The notes under the pieces are model-generated. The model did no database searches. It had not been told where the DNA came from and was given only the letters and a program-made list of their open reading frames with translations. Shown one piece after another: positions 32,367 through 42,947 of a stretch of DNA of 64,000 nt. The DNA is from Mesodorylaimus sp. YZB2_4 (taxonomy: Eukaryota; Nematoda; Enoplea; Dorylaimida; Dorylaimidae). Position 1 is the stretch's first letter, and every line of letters starts with the position of its first letter. The stretch covers positions 124,001 through 188,000 of the forward strand of contig JASANH010000232.1 in NCBI GenBank assembly GCA_030248295.1, in the 5' to 3' direction. A program made the translations under genes and the position numbers.

Positions 32367-34187
32367 GTCTTTACAACTCTGGTATTTCTGTCTGTGGAAA
32401 CAACGAATGTGTCTAATTTGGTGCTGAAATGAGGAATAAACCAAATCTCTTGAATTGATTGAGTCGGCGTCTTGTCACACTGGGTTCGATTAAAATGTAA
32501 CTTTATAACTCATCGGTCCACTATGGGTCATGAGAGTGTGACCACGCTGAGGGGGAACGTAGTTGATTATTCGTCGAATCGGTGTGTAACTGTGAACGAA
32601 ATTGGGGAAATTCTTTCACCTACCCACTCTCATCCTTGGCCAGGTAATCCATCTTGACGGGCTGCTGTCACAATTACGGAATCACAGCCCAGCAACAAAT
32701 ATGTACGCCTATGTGTTACGTAAGGCGGGCCATGCGTGGGCCTAGCACAGGGCAGCGAAAGGAGGAAAGGAAAAGTCATCGTCTCGATTTGGGAGAAAGT
32801 CGGTTGCAAAGTCGAAGAAAAGGCCACATTTCCACGCTGACAATTCCATGAAAGCGGCGACGCATGCCCTCGAAACGTCGCTGGTACGCATAAGAGGCCC
32901 GCGGCTGGCCGACGACGCATCTTGTTAGGAATCAGGTGAACAAGGTCTACGACCTGTCAGACTTGATGCGTCGCCTTTATCCTCTCACCTTGCGCATGCT
33001 GACCTGATTTTTGTGCTCAAACTGTTTTTGTCTCCGAGAAACGAGAAGACTGTTTATGTGCTCGAAAAGGCATCTGCATACTTTACGATTCGGCTTGCTG
33101 CGGGCTGGGCCCGACGTTCTAATTAGTTATCCGAGGCTGGCAACATGTACTTTCTCACTGTTTATGAGGCTGGCGTCACTTCACTCCCAGCCCAGCAGTC
33201 CAACCAGGTGGATCTCGGTGCAGTCTAGACACCGACCTGGGGAGGGCAGCACGGCGTCCTGCACTTTAACGAGCTCATCAATCAAACAATGCACAAGGGT
33301 GAAATCAGGGTTTTTTGTTGTTCATTAATCTCACGTTTTTAGTATATTATTCGTGCGCCCTACAAGAGAACGGTTTCGAGTCAGTTTTTTGTTATCGCCT
33401 ATAAATTGCAAGCGATTGAAAATGCCTTAAAAAATTCGAAAAGACACGGCATGTTCAGATGGTACAAGTACAGTGATAACGAGTGTTTCCTAAAAATCCG
33501 CACAGTGAAAGAGGCTGCACAGCTCACAGAGCCGTACTGTAGGTCGCAACTTTACATTACACACAAACAATAGCCTTTGAAATTCTGCGCCGACCATTGG
33601 CATTATTGTCGCTATCACATGCAGACATTTTTTTGTAAAACGTCCTCAACTAGGTGTAAGTTCAGCTGAAATCATCACGCAATCAAACTTTCTAAGCAAG
33701 GCTTGCGACCAGGACACACAGCAGGGTCCCTCTGCGTTTCTCTCAGCTGGAGCACCTCCACGCGAGGGCTCCTGGACTGCCAGTGAACCCTGTCTGCGCT
33801 AGACAGAGTCCTAGACTGTCTCCTCGTATGGGCTCCGTCTCTCTATTCGGGGTACCGCCGGGTGCATCACATGCGGCCAGGGGTGCAAAGTCAGCGAGGC
33901 TTCGAAAATTGTCCTCCCAGACTGGGAATTGAACTCGGGACGAGACACCAAGCAGTACGGAAAGAAGAATGCCCAACTGCTGCACCAACGTGGCCGCCTA
34001 GGCATTACTGTTGATGAATACGATCACTAGACCGCTGGGGACTTTAGTTCTGAGCCACTTTAAACTTGTTGTAATAAGTTCAAAGTCGAAACAAAGGAAT
34101 AATTGTAAATATCATCAGTCATCAATCATATTTCAAATCTGGAGTTTCAGACGCACTGAATCAACACCGCGCGCTAAAATAAATTCT
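32367..34187. other. Upstream region of giant Kunitz gene; one SINE, otherwise no gene
   Basis: This region should contain the promoter of the minus-strand Kunitz gene. Apart from the tRNA-derived repeat near 33720-34003, I see no supported exon. Short open frames lack domains. Confidence 0.5.
33720..34003 (-). repeat. tRNA-derived SINE, copy A
   Basis: On the minus strand the head reads an A-box-like TTGGTGCAGCAGTTGGGCATTC and a B-box-like GAGTTCAATTCCC. It then continues into a body that matches 63060-63250 (for example TGCAAAGTCAGCGAGG versus TGCAAGGTCAGCGAGG on the plus strand). Two copies sharing head and body in one window support a dispersed Pol III element. Confidence 0.75.
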
Positions 34188-34193
34188 TTTATT
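34188..34193 (-). terminator. Poly(A) signal AATAAA
   Basis: AATAAA on the minus strand, about 130 bp after the stop of the small basic open frame at 34326-34595. It lends that frame some support as the 3' end of a gene. Confidence 0.4.
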
Positions 34194-34325
34194 GCATACC
34201 GGATTTCTAACGATCGTAAGTCACCAGAATGAAGAAGAAAATTATCATGCCCCAACGTAATGCGCGAAGAAAAGCAACGCGAAGAGAATGGCTGCGGGGA
34301 GAACGCGACTGCTTGGTCCTGATTT

Positions 34326-34595
34326 TTAATCATCTTCTTTTTTTGGCATCACGGGCCGAATTTCGCGCGGGAATCGCAAAATTAGAGTAGTTAGTGATTT
34401 TGTGCCTGTAGCTCGTCGTCGTCTGCTGCCTTGTTTGATACGACTCAAATTCCGGTGGAATTTAATTTTATAGTCTAAATTAATTGGCACGAATTGTTGT
34501 TTGCTTTGACATTTTTTTCCGTCAAACTTTTTGCATTTGAAGGAATCGCAGTAGATGACGTACTGTACAAGACACATATGTATTTTCATCATCAT
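34326..34595 (-). CDS. Small basic Cys-containing protein or terminal exon, unknown
   Basis: 89 codons on the minus strand. The part from 34562 follows an AG (TTGTACAG) and could be a terminal exon in phase 0. It has three clustered cysteines (CDSFKCKKFDGKKC), then FVPINLDYKIKFHRNL, a tetra-arginine site (SRRRRA) and an acidic end. An AATAAA lies about 130 bp downstream. Codon use looks coding and the tetrabasic site suggests a processed precursor. I do not recognise a family, and upstream exons were not found. It overlaps no other gene. Confidence 0.35.
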   Translation of the reverse strand: MMMKIHMCLVQYVIYCDSFKCKKFDGKKCQSKQQFVPINLDYKIKFHRNLSRIKQGSRRRRATGTKSLTTLILRFPREIRPVMPKKEDD

Positions 34596-34984
34596 GGTTT
34601 ATTTTTGGCCAAACACTGACAGTGCACTTGATGACCAGAAACACATAGGACCCACAGGATATTCTACAGTGCCACATGTCAGGGATGTTTTAGCGAGCCC
34701 CGAATCATGGACTCACAAACATGTGCATAGTATGTACCTTTGCCGGTCTGGTTCTCATTTACGGCTTTCATGCTGCCGTGAACGAAGTGGGTCTTTACTA
34801 CTTATGCCAGTGATACGCCGATTGTTTGGAGCGACTTTAACCTGACGTGGCATAAGGTGACAAATGTGACATACTGTCCGTAGGAGGCAATACTGGCTAG
34901 CTCTAAATTGATGGCTGTTTAGAAAACTCGCCCGCTCACAATCTGTTAACCCTCGTCTCAGACATTGCTGGTCCATTCGATTAG

Positions 34985-34992
34985 TATAAAAT
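34985..34992 (+). promoter_or_regulatory. TATA box of the small 8-Cys peptide gene
   Basis: TATAAAAT lies about 115 bp upstream of the ATG at 35100, a plausible distance given a short 5' UTR. Confidence 0.5.
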
Positions 34993-35099
34993 AAACAGAA
35001 TTTGTTCTGACGGTTATATTTTCTAATTTTCGTCCCAGCGGCCATACGAAACCTCCAGCCTTCACTGAACTTTTTTAGCTCGAGACGAAGCTTGACATA

Positions 35100-35376
35100 A
35101 TGAAAGCAATTTTTGTGGTTTTCCTTGTGTTGATCGCAATTGCAGGTAACCATTTTTTAAAAGTTTACGTAATAAGCAAGCCAACACACATTCTTTTCAG
35201 CCAGCGACCTTTGTTTGAAATTAGCTGGGAACCAGAACCTAACCGACGCAGAATGCTTAAAAACGTGCAAAGATCGGTACCCGATGTGCACTAGTAAAGG
35301 GTTCCGCGAGAAAGATAGCAACAACTCTTGTACCTGCGAGGGGTGTCCTGATACCACGAATAGCGAATGCTTGTAA
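35100..35376 (+). CDS. Secreted 8-cysteine peptide with CS-alpha-beta (defensin-like) spacing, 2 exons
   Basis: Exons 35100-35145 and 35201-35376, joined by a 55-bp phase-1 intron (GCAG|GTAACC ... TTTTCAG|CC). The product is 73 residues: a clear signal peptide (MKAIFVVFLVLIAIA) and a mature part of about 57 residues with eight cysteines spaced C-x13-C-x3-C-x6-C-x13-C-x1-C-x2-C-x7-C. The CxxxC ... CxC pattern is that of the cysteine-stabilised alpha-beta fold of many defensins. There is one N-glycosylation motif (NLT). A host-defence role is inferred from this pattern alone; I do not recognise a specific family. Confidence 0.68.
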
Positions 35377-36815
35377 ATAGGGTTGGAGAAAAAGGATGCT
35401 GTGTGAAAGCTATGCTGCCACGTGATTATTTCATTAACAGCACCTGCATCTTATCATTTAATATTGCAGCGATATTAAACTTTTTAGAGGCGTAAAGCGT
35501 ATTGTGTACTTTATCCATTCAGGCATGCGCTTTCTGAAAGGACCGCCCGATGAAAACTTCAGGCTTTCCATGTTTTGTGAACACCTAAAGGCTCCTCATA
35601 AGAGAAAGATGTAGTAACTAGGTGTGGTTGACCTGTGGGGAAGGTATTGCAATTTGGTTGTTTTCACTGCATGAAGCAGTATTTGGTTGTCTTGCCTGGC
35701 CGCCTCAAACAGTGCAGCGTGTCAGTTGCCTTCGTTGGCCGCTCGATACGCTCCTCTATGTACTGTTGGCGAGGCAGAAACCCGTCGGGTTGCTGTCTCT
35801 GCCTCTCTACGAGTAGGAGGCCTGTTTAAAGGTCACGACACGTCTCCAATGTAGGACCAGAGAAGATCTCGTGAACCTTTCTTTCGAAATGCGCACAAAA
35901 ATGGCAATATCCGCACACCAAAAAGTTTGAGAAAAATTCGTCGACATTAAATATTGTTATAGGCCTACGTTGGACAAGATGCCGCGGGGAACGAATGGAC
36001 TCAAAAACTTTTCAGGCAGGCTCCCAAGTCATTGAGAGCAGAGACATGAACCCGACGTGTTTATGCTTTGCCTGGATTATCGACCAACGAAGGCAAGTGA
36101 TACCCTGTATGCGGAGGCCAGTCAAAGCAACCCACATACTCCTTATCTTTATAGTGTGTAGTGCGTATAAGCAACAAAATACGCCACCTTCTTCACAGGC
36201 CAAGCACACCTACTGCTCTGTTCCAAAGATGCTGTAAAATCGCCAAGAAATGTACAGTAATTAAAAATTCCTCTCTAAGCATAATTTAGATGAAGTTGGA
36301 AACAGGAAAACGAACACCTATTAAAATGTCTACCCCATTTGCATCTTGGTAAAATTTGCAGGCACAGTGCGGGCACACAATACTCTATGCAGACCCGCCG
36401 CCAATGTGTGCTTCGACAGTACATATAAGCCCACAAACATGATAACGTACATTCACCTTATCAGTCAAAATCGTAAAAACGAATTCAATTTTGATAAAAA
36501 TCTCAATCGCGGTAAACATTTTTTAGCTTCGACTGAAGCTTTCATGAAACCCGCCTCGTAGAACCCGTCAATACAAAAACTGTGTGTGTTCCATGAGACT
36601 GCGCCCAAGAAGTTGAGACGCCGGGACTGGGAAATAGTGAGAAGACTGATCTTTTAAGAAGCAAATAACTTTCAAAAAATCAACCTTTTGACAAACAAGA
36701 AAACCAACAGATTTTAAAAACACAAATTTTTACATTTTTGTCACCCCTTTGCCATCGAAAGAAAGTTACCCCTTTGTGCAAATCCACCAAGCGTCTGTGG
36801 TATTTGCTGTATCTT
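35377..36815. other. Intergenic stretch, no gene recognised
   Basis: Short open frames on both strands show no signal peptide, domain or splice logic. I see no tRNA. Confidence 0.5.
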
Positions 36816-37052
36816 ATGCACATATCAATCAAGAAGTCGCCGATATTTCTGGTTTTACTCATGTTCTCCTGTTGCTGCCCAAGGCTTAGCAGCTGCAACG
36901 CGGCTGTGAAGCAACTGCATGAATCCACGTGGGACGCGTGGAAATCAGCTCTTCCAAGTGGATACGCGTGGATCCATCATGGAATTAAGTGGGGCAAGGA
37001 ATCTGATGGAAAATTAGATCAAAACATTTCGCTATTCTGGTCTGACCCATAA
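36816..37052 (+). CDS. Possible small secreted protein, 78 aa, unknown
   Basis: A single open frame from the ATG at 36816. Its start looks like a signal peptide (IKKSPIFLVLLMFSCCCP) and the mature part has spaced tryptophans (ESTWDAWKSALPSGYAW, IKWGKES). There is no intron, no TATA box that I can place and no family. It may be chance. Confidence 0.28.
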   Translation: MHISIKKSPIFLVLLMFSCCCPRLSSCNAAVKQLHESTWDAWKSALPSGYAWIHHGIKWGKESDGKLDQNISLFWSDP

Positions 37053-37379
37053 TGAGCACCAGCTTTTATGGCGTTGTTGTGAGATTGTACCGATTCAGCA
37101 GTTTGTTTCAAATAGAGTAGGTCGCTTATTTTTTTCGTTTGACAGTCATTTTACTATAACAAGGCACGACGTTAAATAACATTCCAAAACGACACATTTT
37201 ATTGTTAGTCTTATTAATCTTTTAGCTAATCCTTTTCTCTTTTTTTCTTAGTCTGTTAGTTATGTTAGCAGCTGAACCCGGCAATAGATGATGGCCCTAT
37301 TCTCATACAACATCGCTTATGGCACAGGTTTGACATGCGCACACAAAGAAATCGAAAAGGAACCATATACTGTATATAG

Positions 37380-37576
37380 CCTTTTTCCATTCGATTTGTT
37401 AATTTTATTCCATTTGATTTTTTGTTTTTTCCCCATTTTTCTCTCTTTCTTTTGGCTCATTTTAAAAAAATTTTCTTATATTTTATTTCATTTTTATATT
37501 TTTTATACTCTTCTTTTTCCTTTTCTTGCTTCATTTTTTTCATTTTATTTCTTAACCCCTCCCCCCCCCCCCCCCC
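37380..37576 (+). repeat. T-rich low-complexity tract ending in poly-C
   Basis: About 180 bp of strongly T-rich sequence followed by 16 C (37561-37576). It sits at the 3' side of the minus-strand LINE remnant, where on that strand it reads as poly-G then A-rich sequence, possibly part of the element's tail. Confidence 0.7.
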
Positions 37577-38435
37577 ACTCTGACAAATCCACTAGACACG
37601 GCTCTGCAAAATAATCCTGGAACATGCGCGGTGACAGAATGCACCTGGCTCGTTTAGTCAAAACTTTCAACCTCCTCCGCAGTGCATCCCACAAGTCCAC
37701 TATCTTGTCTTCCTCCTCAAAGTCAGCCCTCGCATACCATATGCACCGCTGTGCTGACTGCAAAACCATGTTTGCAGCGCAGGCGATATGCTTGCGATGT
37801 AGGCCGGTGATACCAAAAATCTTATTCTCCTCCCTCAAAGTCATTGATGGGTCAACTTTCTTCAACAGAAACTCCACTTTTGCCCAGAATTCAAGTGTCC
37901 TCGAGCACTGGACGAAAACGTGGTCCACATCCTCGTGCTTATCTGTTCCCTGCTTCTTACAGTACTTGCAGTGCGAATCAACCTCAGATGCAAAGTGCGA
38001 GACTTTGCTTGTTGTGTACAATGCCTTATACAGTATAGTGCGTAGTGTATACTTCGCTTATGGCCATCGACGTGCTTGGTCCTATTGAGCCTGCAGTGTG
38101 CCCTAAAATCGATATGCTCGTTTCCCAACTTCCCCTTCCAATACTCCTGCATTGCTAGCGTGGCTTTCCCCGCCCTCTTTTCCATCATGTGCTCATACAG
38201 CAGCTTGGTCTTGACGTGTTTAATTGGATATGTTCTTGCATCCAATCCAACAGCGCCTTGATCCAGTAAGCTAAATTTGGCAGTCTTCACAGCCCTACGT
38301 ATATCCCTGTACAGCTGGGGCACCACTTTGCTGTCCGTTTGTTCCGTTTGTTTGTTCAGGCTCGAATATCGCACTCTCTCATAGAAAAAATCAGAGCACG
38401 CACTCCACGCAGCATCCTGCTGTGCGCTTATAATT
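37560..38435 (-). pseudogene. LINE retrotransposon remnant (zinc-binding region after reverse transcriptase)
   Basis: The minus strand encodes CKYCKKQGTDKHEDVDHVF followed by VQCSRTLEFW. This C-x2-C...H...C pattern followed by an F/W is typical of the zinc-binding region downstream of LINE reverse transcriptases. Upstream coding (YRDIRRAVKTAKFSLLDQG; YWKGKLGNEHIDFRAHC) is in another frame, so at least one frameshift lies near 38.02-38.07 kb. No reverse transcriptase core remains. The copy is truncated and inactive. Confidence 0.7.
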
Positions 38436-39332
38436 TACGGATTTAGAGGATTGACGACCGCACTCAAAATTTTTGCAAGGACCTGGCCGCTCTTCTAAGG
38501 CTTTTTGTTCCTTACAAAACTCTCAGAAACAACCTCTCAGACAGTGCGTGGTTTTTAGTTCTAGATCTTCTGGGATTATTGGCTAACTGCGACCTGTATA
38601 GCAACCGCTGCATAGAAATAAAATTTGATGGCAAAGACAGGAAAAATGCTTGACTGCGTGACAGGAAAGGTAATGTGAAAAAACAGAGGCATATATCCAC
38701 TGTAAATAGTAAATCCAATGCATGCATCATGGTAAGGAAAGCTGGTAATGCGTACTGTAAGTGCAAAAACACAAAGCTAATCGGACATTGCGTTGGAATG
38801 CACTGCTTGGTGGCAGTGATCGAGATACGCGCCCTCATGAGCAGCACAAAATGAAGCCCTGATAACTAGGAAAAGTTGGATGAAGCATGGAACCGCGAAA
38901 CTTTCTTTCCGTGAACATGACCAAAATTGGAAAACCGTGAAACTTTCTTGCCGCAAAATTAACTTGCTTTACAGTACAGTCGAGTCCGCTTAGTATCACA
39001 AGCCCTGGACGGGAAGAAAAAGTGACAATATCCGAACTGTGACTTAAACCGAAGTGCACCTGACCCTGAGTATTCACCTAACAGCCCCGAAGGTGAAGAT
39101 AAACTGAATAGAGAGTCTCAAGTCTGCACAGAAACCTTATTATTGCAAAAGAAATATTGTAAATATGGAAAAGTTGTGTCTAGAGAAATAACATAATGGC
39201 AACAAGGTGAAAACAATAAGCAACTCAAAATCAGCCATAAATCGGAATTTCGATGACATATAGTTGGTTAGAATTCATTCTAATTTTGCGCGTTATATCC
39301 AAAATACAGATACTGACGGAATCATTTGGCAT
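37577..39332. other. Region downstream of the Kunitz paralogue, mostly non-coding beyond the LINE remnant
   Basis: Apart from the LINE remnant up to about 38435 I see no supported gene. AATAATAA on the minus strand near 39139-39147 could be a variant poly(A) signal for the paralogue ending at 39333. Confidence 0.4.
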
Positions 39333-42300
39333 TTACACATACCGCTTTCTTGCTACCTCATTTCCTGTTTTCTTGGACTCATAATCTTTTTCCTCGATCT
39401 GCATTTCAGGCTTCTTGTCTTTTGCTTGGCTAACATGCTGCAAAAAGGTGTGCTGTTCGGTGATTCCCTCCTTTTTCTTTTCTTCAGTCGTCTTCTCCAT
39501 TTCATGAATTTCTTTCTTATCTTGTGGGAAAACCACTTCCGCCCGTGGACAACAATAGAAATTCAACCCGTTAAAAAAGCAGGTGGCATTTTCTGGGCAT
39601 CTTAAATCTCGGTCGAACGGTGATGGCAGGCAGGTAAGGAAAGAGCCTGAAGGTGTTTTCATTGGGGTGATATTATGAGGGCAGAAGATGGTGCTGGTAA
39701 AAGGGGGCAACGGAGGGGCCGAGGTGCTAGCAGAGTGACCCGGTGTTGTGGTCACCAAAACTGTGGTGTCCATACTCGCATGGGGCGATGCTGTCGTAGG
39801 CAGGTTCGGGGAAGTGTGTGGTTCGACCACATTGTGTATCTCGTGCACTACGAAACCCTGGCCTCGGCGCCCCTCCGTGGTCGATATGGGTGGTGCGAGG
39901 GTTGAAAGAGTGCTTCCATCTGGACCATCCGTCGTATTTGTGTTGATGTGGAATTCGCTTGCGTTAGGCTTGTTTGAAATGGACACGACGCCAGGAGGGG
40001 CTTTTCCTGGGATTCCCAGTGAGGATTGGGGTATGAAGACCGCGCTAGGAGCAAACCCGCCCAGGACAGGGCTGTAGCCGGGACCACCACCATACACTGG
40101 GAATGGCTTAGGTCTCACTAATGTCGTTCCATTGATGTCAACGCCAGGGTATGTCCATTCGGCGATGATGGACCCTGTGCCATTACTACTAGATTCGGTT
40201 TCGTTTACTGAAGTTGCTGGTCCAGTGCTGCTTGTGAAGTGGGGTTCCACAAAATCTGTAGTACTTATAGGCGATGTTGGTGAGCTTGTGTGGGGATGCG
40301 AGTCTGTCAGAGGTGCAGCTGATATGGTCGTTGTCGATCCTGGGGTCAACATATCTGCCGTTGATGGGACTGGCGATGTGGTTGTGGTCATATCCCCAGC
40401 TTTAGGTGACGTTGTGGTGGCTCCTGGAACTTTCACCTGGAAGTCAGTGCCATCAGGCAGTGGAATGATGATATCCACGTCGTCTGTGGTTCCACTGGTT
40501 GCATTGGAGGGGCCACTTGTGGTGCCTGGTATCTTGATATTAAAGTCAGTACCATCAGGCAGTGGAATGATGATACCCACGTCGTCTGTGGTCCCATTGG
40601 TTGCATTGGAGGGGCCACTTGTGGTGCCTGGTATCTTGATATTGAAATCAGTGCCATCAGGCAGTGGAATGATGATATCCACGTCGTCTGTGGTTCCGTT
40701 GCCGTGGGTAGAGGGGGCCTTTGTGGTGCCTTGTATCTTGATATTAAAGTCAGTCCCATCAGGCAGTGGAATAATTACGTCAACATCAGGTGGAGTCGAA
40801 GCCGTGCTACTACTTGCAGTTGTACTTTCCCCTCTGTTCAACTGGGTCGTTGCTGTTTGCGTGGACCCAGAAGCTGTAGTACCCGGCACTTTGACTTGGA
40901 ACTCAGTGCCATTGGCCAATGGGATAACGATGTCAACGGCAGCCGAAGTCGTAGCAGGTGGAGTGGTAGCAGTGGATGTGGAAGTCGTGGTATTATCAGG
41001 GATCTTGATCTGAAACCATGTGCCACCTGGTAATGGAATATTGATGACTATATCATTCGCCGTTATGTTTCCTGATGTGGCATTTTCGGAAACTGCAGTC
41101 GATCGATCTACAGTGCTCGAGATGGGTTCTTCTGTGGTAGTCTGCAGACTTTGGTCAAGTGTTGATGAAACCTCTGATAAACCAGATGGCGCTGGAGTCA
41201 GGGTCGATGTCCTGTCAAATGGCTGAGGTGGTGGTGTCAGAACAGGCTGATCTGGTCTCCAACATGTGTCCATACAGACCGACTCGCTCATGAAATTGTT
41301 ACCCGAACCACCACATCCACCATAGATAAACTGCTTGCACGCATTGATGCCAGTGTCGTACCACCAGCGTCGAAAGTAGCCGTAACAGCCACCGTGGTCT
41401 CTCGGCTGCGTGCACGGATCACCATTTATCACTGAGGGAAAATGATTTTGGTCAAAGCTGAGGCTGCGCATAATGAGTATAACATTTTTTATTACCTTTA
41501 GCTTCCAAACACAGCCGTCCGCATCCATTATAACAGCACTTTAGAGCCTTTGGGCAATCATAATCCAAATGGCATTCTCGAACGCACACCGCATATTCGC
41601 CCACTTCAGGAAACGGACAGATTCCAGGCTTGACTGTATTCTCGACATGGGAACCTAAAAATGATTTTGGTTATGTCCATGCGAATGTGATCCTCATCAG
41701 ATCCTAGCTACAGAAAGACTGAACCGCACACCTCCTTGAGCAGCTGCGGATGCGTTTACTGGGATGGAAATATCTTCTCTTGGTTCGACTCGAATACTGG
41801 CCAATTCGGCGATGAATGAAATTGGTGGAGGAAGGGAAACTGAATCGGTGCTATTCGAATCTTTCATGCACGTTTTCTCGCACTGATGTTGATAACGGAA
41901 CAGCTTGGCAGCTGCCGCATCGTTTTTGCAAAGACCGTATGGGTACGAGATGCACTCGTCGCCCAAACGATAGAAGCGCATGACCACTTGGGAGCGGTAC
42001 GTGCGGCCATTACTGTCGGGCCAATTATGACACGTGGAATAGAAAGGGTGCCTTTGACAAGGGTCTGAAAATAGAATGTATTGGACGACTCTTTTGAAAC
42101 TATTTGGCTTTGCAGACTGACGCTATATCGAATCTGCAGATCATCAATCTCGCCAAACCAAGATGGATTAAAGTGTAAGGCGGGGACCTCAGATGCTATA
42201 AACTCGACTAGCCTGCTAATGGAACAGCATTTTGAGAAAGAAGAGACCTGCGGAGGGCCTTCGAACCAAAAAAGCATTCGTAGGGCTCTGGACGACCCTG

Positions 42301-42947
42301 ATCTGCAAAGCCCTCAGTTGCACGGTGTACTGGTTGTGAAATCTATGTGTGGTAGGTGCAAAGCTGTCATGAAAAAGTTCACAAGTTTGGCTGGATGTTG
42401 GAGAGTCTGATCCATTTGGTTAAAAAAACTTGGATATCCAGGAGATCCCTGCTTTCGAAAAAGTCTCCTCTGATCCTAGTACATATTTCCTCGGCGATGT
42501 TAAAGCAGCTCTCATCTGCGCATTCCCTACAGTACCTAGTGTATGCTATTTCAGTGTATGTGCACGCTGGGTACTGGGGTAAAAAAAACTTATTGGTGAA
42601 TAGTGACTGAAACAAGGTGATAGTAAGATTAGTGACGAGACACAAGGAGGCAATCAGTAACCGAAAATGATAAGAAATAGATGCAGAGAATATATTTCCA
42701 AGATAAAATTACAGGTTCCTTCTTTAATTCAGTCAGTCGCTATTTCAGCGAAGGAAAGACTTTTGAGCAAGCAGCATCGCATATCATTAGCAAACAGAGG
42801 CCAATTAGTCGCTCGCTTCCCATAGCACTAGACTTCTGTAGATTGCGGTCAAAACAGTGATGGACAAGGAATACAAAGTTCCTTACCAAGAGCACCAATA
42901 TAAGCTATCTGAAATATCGTAAATATCCATGCAGTGTAGGACTTCAT
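39333..42947 (-). CDS. Shorter paralogue of the giant Kunitz protein, 4 exons, 883 aa
   Basis: Exons 42887-42947, 41732-42064, 41496-41654 and 39333-41431, all phase-1 junctions, 884 codons with stop. Exon 1 is a signal peptide (MKSYTAWIFTIFQIAYIGA). Exon 2 opens with the same divergent six-Cys Kunitz-like module as the giant gene (PCQRHPFYSTC ... ECISYPYGLC ... CEKTC). Exon 3 is a WAP domain (CPFPEVGEYAVCVREC ... CCYNGCGRLC). Exon 4 has a Kunitz domain (DHGGCYGYFRRWWY, P1 Tyr), a long Thr/Ser region with six IPLPDGT repeats, a lustrin-type domain (CFFNGLNFYCCP) and a Lys/Glu-rich tail. Likely a secreted extracellular-matrix or cuticle protein. It looks like a duplicate of the giant gene's front fused to a lustrin end. 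A donor-like GAG|GTAGCA near the end means a further exon cannot be excluded. Confidence 0.85.
40430..41060 (-). repeat. Six tandem IPLPDGTDFxIKIPGTT repeats
   Basis: Six units of DVxIxIPLPDGTDFNIKIPGTT type separated by short Thr/Ser spacers. The first two are diverged (IPLPGGTWFQIKIPDNTT, IPLANGTEFQVKVPGTT) and the inner ones almost identical. The alternating hydrophobic pattern suggests a beta hairpin per unit. I know no named domain for it. Confidence 0.9.

Noticed and set aside
40132..41013. 293-aa plus-strand frame with repeats
   Set aside because: Antisense of the IPLPDGT repeats in the minus-strand paralogue, which has signal peptide, Kunitz and WAP exons in phase.
32288..42947. Both Kunitz genes being one transcript
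   Set aside because: The paralogue ends in a stop in phase, and the giant gene has its own signal-peptide exon with a separate ATG. Gene-like and LINE sequence lies between them.
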